Source: an uncultured cyanobacterium
GTDB taxonomy: Bacteria; Cyanobacteriota; Cyanobacteriia; CACIAM-69d
Length of the DNA: 12,467 nt
NCBI GenBank assembly: GCA_937894105.1
Contig: CALCTI010000504.1
Coordinates: 1 to 12,467, forward strand
Reading direction: 5' to 3'
In this document: positions 7,237 to 12,467 of the stretch, one piece after another
How the letters are laid out: each line of letters begins with the position of its first letter
Numbering within the stretch: the stretch's first letter is position 1
Position numbers and translations under genes: made by a program
The notes under the pieces: model-generated
What the model saw: the letters and a program-made list of their open reading frames with translations, nothing else
Database searches by the model: none
Told to the model about the DNA's origin: nothing

Positions 7237-8010
7237 TTATGCCATCGCCGTTTCGCGCTGGAGGGGAATTTCTAGGCGCTGACCCGGTGCCGGCTGTAGC
7301 ACCTGAGTGGTTAGGTCTGCCTCCTGGAGCGATCGCTGAAAACTGGGAATATCTCCCTTATCCCGCAGCACTTTCGCCAAAAGCCCTTCGTACTGCACAT
7401 TGCCCGCCGCTGCACTGGGCAGCATCACCTGGGGGGTAATAGCCTTCGCTAGCTGAAGGGCACTGTCGGTCCCTTTAATAATGGGCAGGGAAAAAATTGC
7501 CAAATCAATCAGCGGCGTAATCGCCACGTCGATGGGCCCTTGCTCGTGCAGATCATCGGGGTGAGACCCGTGGGGCTCGTAGTATAGCGATCGCCCGGTG
7601 CCGCCGTCGCGCAAAATATAGCCATTCTCAAACACATTAGGACCGGTCACGGACCCAACGGTGGCGGTGATCTTTAAACGTCCCAGCTCAAAATCTTGCC
7701 CATGATCCAGCGCCGTTACCGTGGTGAATCCCAGCTCTTCCGCCACCTTCGCCCCATTGGGAGAGCTCACCACTGGAATCGACTTATCCATCGCCTGAAG
7801 GGTTTCCCGATGGGCGTGATCTTCCAACCCCTGGGACAGCAAAATCAAATCTAAATTTTCAGGAATTTTATAGGGCTCCGGATGGGTTCCCTTGAAAAAC
7901 CAGGCGGCATCGCCAAACATTAACGAGCCCACCAACCACGGGTCCAAAAGCACCCGGCGATCGCCCATCTCAATCAGCCAACTGTTGCTGTCGAACCACG
8001 TCAAATACAT
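7237..8010 (-). CDS. MBL-fold (UlaG-like) protein with degenerate metal motif
   Basis: The 257-residue protein has the beta-lactamase-fold pattern of the UlaG-like group: an N-terminal MYLTWFDSNSWLIEMGDRRVLLDPWL pair of strands (quoted here only as a pattern), then LILLSQGLEDHAH, VVSSPNGAKVAEELG, LYYEPHGSH and VAITPLID. In active MBL hydrolases the metal motif is HxHxDH. Here it reads QGLEDH, so the first two His are Gln and Leu while Asp, His and the following HAH remain. I recall cyanobacterial and plastid proteins with the same SQGLxDH form, so this may be a family trait and not decay. Substrate and activity are unknown. A promoter-like pair and a stem-loop lie upstream. The frame is intact and the length is usual for the group. 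Confidence 0.8.
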   Translation of the reverse strand: MYLTWFDSNSWLIEMGDRRVLLDPWLVGSLMFGDAAWFFKGTHPEPYKIPENLDLILLSQGLEDHAHRETLQAMDKSIPVVSSPNGAKVAEELGFTTVTALDHGQDFELGRLKITATVGSVTGPNVFENGYILRDGGTGRSLYYEPHGSHPDDLHEQGPIDVAITPLIDLAIFSLPIIKGTDSALQLAKAITPQVMLPSAAAGNVQYEGLLAKVLRDKGDIPSFQRSLQEADLTTQVLQPAPGQRLEIPLQRETAMA

Positions 8011-8038
8011 AATGATGTCCCGAAACGTCTCCCTAAGG

Positions 8039-8073
8039 GCGAGGCAAAACTTTTCAATTGAACTCTGCCTCGC
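8039..8073 (-). promoter_or_regulatory. Stem-loop in the 5' leader of the MBL-fold gene
   Basis: GCGAGGCA (8039-8046) and TGCCTCGC (8066-8073) form a perfect 8-bp inverted repeat around a 19-base loop that itself contains the palindrome TTCAATTGAA. It starts 28 bases upstream of the coding start and would sit at the very 5' end of a transcript made from the promoter proposed at 8079-8107. It could stabilise the mRNA or act as an operator; neither is shown by sequence. Confidence 0.45.
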
Positions 8074-8078
8074 TCTCT

Positions 8079-8107
8079 ATTATGAACTAATGTTTCATTG
8101 TTTTGAA
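8079..8107 (-). promoter_or_regulatory. Candidate sigma-70-type promoter of the MBL-fold gene
   Basis: Read on the - strand, TTCAAA (-35, 8107-8102) and CATAAT (-10, 8084-8079) are separated by exactly 17 bases. The predicted start of transcription is near 8072, giving a leader of about 60 bases. Both hexamers are imperfect matches to TTGACA and TATAAT, so this is a candidate only. Confidence 0.4.
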
Positions 8108-8289
8108 CGCGTTAAGCATAAATCGCCCTTTCGGCGTTATTAAGCATTTTATTTTCGCTTCCAGTCCGAGAAAAAGTTACTGAGTTTTTTATTGGATCTC
8201 TGTCTCAGTGGCGTGTCTTTGCTGTGTTTAGTGTGGTTTATTCGCCTGGTTTGATGCCAGATGGTTAATAGGGGAAAGTTTGTTTTTAG

Positions 8290-9519
8290 CTACATTTGCA
8301 TAAAGAGAAATGCTGATTGCATTAGCCCGATAACAACGCCCAAAATGCCACCAATATAAATAATTGCCTGTAGCTCATCACGCACAATGCCTTGAATTGC
8401 GGTCTCTAGGTTTTGTGCTGGCGTTGCTATGACTCGGTCAACAATAACTGCATCTAAATCTAAAATTGGAATCGCCTGAGCCACAATTTTTTCCAAATCG
8501 CGCTCTAAATATCGATCCAAAATGAGTGCCAATTCGTAACTAACGGGCTTAAAGGATTTTTGTAGCACTGGCGATGTTTGTAGGCGACCTAAGATCACGC
8601 TGGCTAACTCTTCCCAATTTGCCGTTTTTCCTAAATCCTGAAGCACATCAATGCCGCGCCCTTGTAAATAAGTGCGAAAACTGTGGCGAATGGTGCGACG
8701 AATACGACGCATCGAAGACGCGGGCAAATCCTTTGGCGATGCTTGTTTTAACCACTGGTATAGGCGATCGCGAATCCGTAAATCTTGAAAAATCTCCGCC
8801 AATTGCTGATTCGCCTGGGCGGGGTTATTCACACAGAAAATTCTCACACTAGCCAAAGTATTTCTAACCCCAAAAACATTGGCAATAACCCAGTAGGTGC
8901 CACGGGAACGCTCTCGAAAACTGCTATCGAGAAGACGAAAATTGTCGTCAGTTAAAAAATCAATTAATGCCAGTCGTAATGCATTAGGGGTCAGCACTGC
9001 ATCAACCACCCATTGGGCCAATCGCCGTGCCTGGGATTGGGTCAGCTCGTAGTCGGCAATCAGCTGATCTAAAACCTGATTAATTTGCTCCTTCAGAAAA
9101 TCTTCGCTACGACTCCAAACCCGCAGCAAACGCGGCAAAGACTCCCCCACAAAATCCCTTAAAACGCTTCCCAAAATTTTCGCTGTTCGGGTTTGGCGAT
9201 CGCCCCGCAGCTGATCCAACGCCAGGCGTAATAGCCAATCCAAAGCCGCCTGAGTTCGTTTCACATCCAGCAGTCGCCGAGCAACTTTTTCTAGTTCCGA
9301 CGGTGTTAACAACGATCCCATAATCGCATTGGAAATCCGGCTGGCTAACCGTCCCTGGTTACGAGGAATTAAGCCAGGGGTGAGGGGGATTCTAAACTGT
9401 CCCAAAAAGATAGGCTTATAGGGTCGAAATAACATTTTGATAGCGAGATCATTGGTGAAATATCCGATTATTCCACCCGCGATCGGCGGCACTAAAAGAA
9501 CCCACCAGTGAGCAGCCAT
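8290..9519 (-). CDS. DUF445 family membrane protein
   Basis: The 409-residue protein has a membrane segment at each end (WWVLLVPPIAGGIIGYF at the start, YIGGILGVVIGLMQSAFLFM at the end) and a long charged helical middle. The N-terminal pattern GYFTNDLAIKMLFRP with PLTPGLIPRNQGRLA is the hallmark of DUF445 proteins (related to Bacillus UPF0754/YheB). The C-terminal IVRDELQAIIYIGGILGVVI is also typical. The function is unknown across the family. Both ends in the membrane with a large soluble domain on one side suggests a scaffold or tether, which is inference. A GAGG lies about a dozen bases before the ATG. It is separated from menG by 156 bp and from the MBL-fold gene by 279 bp, so I see no tight operon. 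The gene looks intact. Confidence 0.88.
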   Translation of the reverse strand: MAAHWWVLLVPPIAGGIIGYFTNDLAIKMLFRPYKPIFLGQFRIPLTPGLIPRNQGRLASRISNAIMGSLLTPSELEKVARRLLDVKRTQAALDWLLRLALDQLRGDRQTRTAKILGSVLRDFVGESLPRLLRVWSRSEDFLKEQINQVLDQLIADYELTQSQARRLAQWVVDAVLTPNALRLALIDFLTDDNFRLLDSSFRERSRGTYWVIANVFGVRNTLASVRIFCVNNPAQANQQLAEIFQDLRIRDRLYQWLKQASPKDLPASSMRRIRRTIRHSFRTYLQGRGIDVLQDLGKTANWEELASVILGRLQTSPVLQKSFKPVSYELALILDRYLERDLEKIVAQAIPILDLDAVIVDRVIATPAQNLETAIQGIVRDELQAIIYIGGILGVVIGLMQSAFLFMQM

Positions 9520-9675
9520 TTACGTATTCAACCTCAATTTATGCTGTTCTTTGAAACAATTCGTGGCGATATCCTTCGCCAAAAATCTCCGCACTTGTTT
9601 TTTGATTAGCAGCGATCGCCCCAGTTAAAGGTGATTTAAATCCAGAGAAAAGGCTTTATTTTAGATCGGGACTTT

Positions 9676-10386
9676 CTATTTTTTGGCCACCAAACATCCC
9701 ATCATTCCAGCCGCGATCGGGTAATGAATTGCGTCTCGAAATCCAACGGATTGGGCGAGTTTTTCCTGCTCTTTTCCTTGGGGAAACCGCGCGAGACTGG
9801 GCGCAATATATTTGTATTCTTCAATCATGCCACAGCGTTTGGCCGCCGGAACCACTTGATTTTCTAGATACCAATTTTGAAATCGCCCTAACGCTGGCTG
9901 AACCGGACGGTGCATATCTAAAATAGCAACGGTTTTCCTTGGTTTTAATACCCGGTAAATTTCCCCCAAGGATCCCTTAATATCCACAACATTTCGTAGC
10001 CCATACCCCATTGTTGCTCCCTCGAAACTGTTACTTTCAAAGGGTAGCTCCAACACATCTGCTTCCACCCACTGAATGGTTTTGGGGACGTAAGTGGTCC
10101 CAGATCGCGAGGCGGCGATCTCCAATAATTCCGCCGAAAAATCAACGCCAATAGTTGTCCCCGTTGGACCCACCTGCTGGGCTAAAAAGTAGGTTAAATC
10201 GCCGCTGCCACAGCATAAATCTAAGGCGCGATCTCCCGGTTTTAACCCACTCCAATTAACGGCCATTCGTTTCCAAATGCGGTGTAGCCCAAAACTGAGC
10301 TGGTTGTTAAAATCATCGTAGACCGGAGCAATACGATTAAATAATGTTTGAACTGTTTTCGCGCTGGGTTTCTGTGACGTAGACAT
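9676..10386 (-). CDS. menG: 2-phytyl-1,4-naphthoquinone methyltransferase (UbiE/MenG)
   Basis: The 236-residue SAM-dependent methyltransferase of the UbiE/MenG family starts MSTSQKPSAKTVQTLFNRIA. The SAM loop ALDLCCGSGDLTYFLAQQ and acidic strand IGVDFS are clear, followed by the family motifs VEADVLELPF, MGYGLRNVVD and YRVLKP. In cyanobacteria this enzyme performs the last methylation of phylloquinone, the electron carrier of photosystem I (menaquinone in some species). An in-frame ATG at 10449 would add 21 residues unlike the family and encoded partly by tandem repeats, so 10386 is preferred. The 101-bp spacer to the alpha/beta hydrolase gene upstream is largely made of two sets of direct repeats, which could hold the promoter. 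No other quinone gene is nearby, and the UbiE and MenG roles cannot be separated by sequence alone. Confidence 0.92.
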   Translation of the reverse strand: MSTSQKPSAKTVQTLFNRIAPVYDDFNNQLSFGLHRIWKRMAVNWSGLKPGDRALDLCCGSGDLTYFLAQQVGPTGTTIGVDFSAELLEIAASRSGTTYVPKTIQWVEADVLELPFESNSFEGATMGYGLRNVVDIKGSLGEIYRVLKPRKTVAILDMHRPVQPALGRFQNWYLENQVVPAAKRCGMIEEYKYIAPSLARFPQGKEQEKLAQSVGFRDAIHYPIAAGMMGCLVAKK

Positions 10387-10396
10387 CAGTGATTTA

Positions 10397-10426
10397 AAAA
10401 CTTGTGAAAACAAAAACGTGTGAAAA
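10397..10426. repeat. Pair of 14-bp direct repeats in the menG leader
   Basis: AAAACTTGTGAAAA (10397-10410) and AAAACGTGTGAAAA (10413-10426) differ at one of 14 positions and are set 16 bp apart. They begin 11 bp upstream of the menG start and could be a paired protein-binding site or a simple duplication. Confidence 0.6.
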
Positions 10427-10447
10427 ATTTGCTTTATTCTTTGACCC

Positions 10448-10517
10448 AAATAATCCGATTTAAATAACCCGACTTAAATATTCTGCTCTAAATATTCTGA
10501 CCTAAATAATCCTGAAT
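10448..10517. repeat. Five 14-bp degenerate tandem repeats spanning the hydrolase stop
   Basis: Five contiguous units are AAATAATCCGATTT, AAATAACCCGACTT, AAATATTCTGCTCT, AAATATTCTGACCT and AAATAATCCTGAAT. All begin AAATA and keep the period exactly. The array includes the last nine or so codons and the stop (10488-10490) of the alpha/beta hydrolase gene and continues towards menG. Because 14 is not a multiple of three, the repeat cannot reflect repeated amino acids. Confidence 0.8.
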
Positions 10518-11420
10518 TTCTTTGGCGAATCCCTCTGGATTAACTAAAAATAGCCAATGATTTCCGGGCACCTTTTTAAGGGTAAGTTGAGTTAAATATT
10601 TTTTATAAGGTTTTAGTTGCCAATCGCTGCGATTTAAACCTTTTTCCGCGATTAAAACTAACGCGGGAGTGTTTAGGGGTGTTGTCAATCCAGACACCAG
10701 CATTACCGCTTCAAAGATGCCATTCCTCGCAGCGATCGCCAGCTTACTACCCCAGCTTTTATCATTCCGCTGCTCTAAATTACGATCAAAGGCATATTGT
10801 TGAAGCATGCTCCAATGGCGATATTGCTTCATGGTTTTTGCCTTAGACTCTGCCGCTTCCCTAGATTCAAAGGGACCCATCATTTGTAAAAACGGTAAAA
10901 CCTTATAAAACAGGGGAAATGTTAGTTTAAAAATTCCCGGTAAACGATCAATAAAAAAGGGATCTACTAAGATCTGTGCGGCGATCTTTTCGGGCGATCG
11001 CTGCACCCAAATAGGCACTAATTTCCCTGACCAAGAATGTCCCACTGCGACAACTGGCTGATGAATATTCAGCGCTATTAAGAAAGCTTCTAGATCGTCA
11101 ATGATTGAATTAAAATCATAGCCAATTTTAGGCTTGCCGCTGTCACCGTGCCCTCGTAAATCTGGGGCAATCACTGTGTAGCTACCCTTTGATAAACGTT
11201 GCCCTAAATCGATCCAAACCGCTGCACAATCTCCTAATCCGTGCAGAAGTAAAACCGTAATCGAATTGTTTGAAGTTTCTCCCTGGGATGACCACTCTAA
11301 ATAGTGAACCTTTAGGGATCGCTCCGGTAAATCAACAAATTTCTCGGCATATCCATACTGCTTTGCAATGGATTCAGAAGAGCTCGCTAAAGTCACGAAA
11401 CAGTACCTAAAAATCGCCAA
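10488..11420 (-). CDS. Alpha/beta-fold hydrolase
   Basis: The 310-residue protein has the standard alpha/beta hydrolase order: oxyanion-hole motif HGLGD (60-64), APDLRGHGDSGKP (85-97), nucleophile elbow GHSWSG with Ser129, and the catalytic His in PGNHW (His288). The acid of the triad is less clear. The usual position after strand beta-7 reads LIAEKGLNRSD, so Glu or a nearby Asp may serve, with Asp153 (LVDPFF) as another option. A variable helical cap lies at about 155-240. There is no signal peptide, so the enzyme is probably cytosolic. The substrate cannot be predicted. The last codons and stop are made of the 14-bp tandem repeat, so the C-terminal IQDYLGQNI may be shaped by repeat growth. 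The gene lies upstream of menG on the same strand and may share its transcript. Confidence 0.87.
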   Translation of the reverse strand: MAIFRYCFVTLASSSESIAKQYGYAEKFVDLPERSLKVHYLEWSSQGETSNNSITVLLLHGLGDCAAVWIDLGQRLSKGSYTVIAPDLRGHGDSGKPKIGYDFNSIIDDLEAFLIALNIHQPVVAVGHSWSGKLVPIWVQRSPEKIAAQILVDPFFIDRLPGIFKLTFPLFYKVLPFLQMMGPFESREAAESKAKTMKQYRHWSMLQQYAFDRNLEQRNDKSWGSKLAIAARNGIFEAVMLVSGLTTPLNTPALVLIAEKGLNRSDWQLKPYKKYLTQLTLKKVPGNHWLFLVNPEGFAKEIQDYLGQNI

Positions 11421-11442
11421 CTACTAATGTCAAATAATCTTA

Positions 11443-11472
11443 AAAAGCTGCTGCCAAAAAAGCTGCTGTCAA
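11443..11472. repeat. Two 15-bp tandem repeats
   Basis: AAAAGCTGCTGCCAA (11443-11457) and AAAAGCTGCTGTCAA (11458-11472) are contiguous and identical at 14 of 15 positions. They lie 22 bp upstream of the alpha/beta hydrolase start and 22 bp beyond the methyltransferase stop. Confidence 0.75.
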
Positions 11473-11494
11473 CATAGAAATTAAACAACCAAAA

Positions 11495-12457
11495 TCAAGT
11501 CTGTTTCAGGTAACGCAGCCACTTTAAAACAACCGGTGGACGTTGTCCCTTCGGCAGTGCAAAAATTCGCTTTGCCAATGCCAACGACACCAACCAGCGC
11601 CTCGCTTCCTTTGCCCTGGGCTCCAAATTCTCCATTTCATAGGTCCAAGCGTCCTCTTCGGAAACAAGGGTCAAGCCCGTTTGGGCGATCGCCATTTCCA
11701 ATAATGACGGCGGAAACATCATGGCATCGCTTACCCGCCCCATCTCTCTCGCGAGCTGAGTTGGCTCATAGGGCTCTGTGGTTATAAACGCATCCAGCAG
11801 GATTTGCCCGCCTGACATTAGGGCTTTTGACCCTTGAGTAAAGACTTTCCGCAACTCTTCCAAGGATGAAAAATAGGGTAAGACCCCGGACAAAATTACC
11901 AGGTCAAAACTATTCGTGGGAAACACAACGTTGCTGTCTAAGACTGCCCCTTCAATGACCGTTATTGGGTGATCTTCTGGTTGTTGTGATCGGCGCTCGC
12001 CCAGGGCCTGCAACATCACCTCATTAGAGTCCAGCCCCGTAACCTGATGTCCTGCCGCCGCCAAGGGCAACCCATTGCGTCCAGTGCCGCCGCCAATATC
12101 TAAAATCCGGAGTGCACTCGCTTCACCGTTACCCTGTTTTTCCGCACTGATTTTTGCAGCCACTGCCATCACCATGGCATCGGGAAAGGATTCAAACTGG
12201 TTCGGCGGGCGGTTGACAATAAACTGCTCGGCCTGATTCTGGGGAGACACCACAACGGTTTCAAGCTGCCACATTAGCCCGTGATCTGTGTGGGTAGCTG
12301 TTCCGTAGCGCACTACCAGCCGTGTATAGGGGGACGCATCGTAGCCCGCCTGCACCTTTTCTCGAAACAGGGACTGGAGGCGCGGCATTTCCTCTGCCGT
12401 AAAGGGCTGGCCGACGCCCTGAGCCAGCCGCTGTGCTCGTTCCACATAGGTGGGCAC
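11495..12457 (-). CDS. Class I SAM-dependent methyltransferase (5' end uncertain)
   Basis: The protein of at least 320 residues has an N-terminal helical part, then a Rossmann methyltransferase core: motif I ILDIGGGTGRNGLPLAAAG, acidic strand VTGLDSN, a GAVLDSN segment, LVILSGVLPYF and GGQILLDAF. The C-terminal part is helical and basic. The methyl acceptor is unknown, and the type resembles small-molecule or natural-product methyltransferases rather than RNA or protein ones. The first usable start seen is GTG at 12457, but the frame stays open to the window edge (codons for Pro-Ser-Leu precede it), so the gene may begin outside the window. It ends 74 bp before the alpha/beta hydrolase gene on the same strand, so the two may be co-transcribed. 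Confidence 0.82.
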   Translation of the reverse strand: MPTYVERAQRLAQGVGQPFTAEEMPRLQSLFREKVQAGYDASPYTRLVVRYGTATHTDHGLMWQLETVVVSPQNQAEQFIVNRPPNQFESFPDAMVMAVAAKISAEKQGNGEASALRILDIGGGTGRNGLPLAAAGHQVTGLDSNEVMLQALGERRSQQPEDHPITVIEGAVLDSNVVFPTNSFDLVILSGVLPYFSSLEELRKVFTQGSKALMSGGQILLDAFITTEPYEPTQLAREMGRVSDAMMFPPSLLEMAIAQTGLTLVSEEDAWTYEMENLEPRAKEARRWLVSLALAKRIFALPKGQRPPVVLKWLRYLKQT

Positions 12458-12467
12458 TAGGGATGGC

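Noticed and set aside
8106..8147. Terminator or repeat cluster with the direct repeat TTAAGCAT (8112 and 8140)
   Set aside because: The copies are only 8 bp and the GCC/GGC stem between them is short. It cannot be told from chance in AT-rich DNA.
9676..11420. Quinone biosynthesis operon of the alpha/beta hydrolase with menG
   Set aside because: A MenH-like role was considered, but the hydrolase lacks specific MenH signatures that I can recognise and is followed by a 101-bp repeat-filled spacer, so a pathway link is not supported.

Overview
The window looks like a piece of cyanobacterial chromosome. The palindrome GCGATCGC (HIP1, the repeat typical of many cyanobacterial genomes) occurs about 25 times by my count in 12.5 kb, where random sequence would give well under one. 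The gene content agrees: a Tic22-type periplasmic chaperone, a MenG-type (phylloquinone) methyltransferase, a PilT-type pilus ATPase, and several proteins of families common in cyanobacteria.

Layout. Positions 1-515 hold the 3' tail of an unidentified reading frame and then about 380 bp with no convincing gene. A possible 37-residue membrane peptide then overlaps the start of trpD (tryptophan synthesis) by ATGA. A 92-bp inverted-repeat element that looks like a MITE separates trpD from a Tic22-like gene. These are the only genes on the + strand. A strong hairpin at 2645-2667 closes this unit. Every gene from 2825 to the end is on the - strand. Read in their direction of transcription, from high to low coordinates, they are: a SAM-dependent methyltransferase (possibly cut by the window edge), an alpha/beta hydrolase, menG, a DUF445 membrane protein, an MBL-fold protein, a broken pilT-like gene, a HGSNAT-type membrane acyltransferase, tag (DNA repair), and an exported TPR protein. 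The acyltransferase and tag genes are only 17 bp apart and are probably co-transcribed. The remaining gaps are 74-280 bp, and I see no single pathway linking the set.

Most of the content is ordinary housekeeping and conserved-unknown genes. The most unusual items are these: (1) a pilT paralogue with an Ig-like N-terminal domain, an in-frame TAA between Walker B and the His box, and Asp in place of the His-box histidine; (2) short tandem repeats with periods of 14-17 bp filling the spacers around pilT, menG and the alpha/beta hydrolase; (3) the MITE-like element with a near-perfect target duplication; (4) the small hydrophobic ORF coupled to trpD. I found no tRNA, rRNA, CRISPR array, prophage or defence system, and nothing that amounts to a clearly new multi-gene system.
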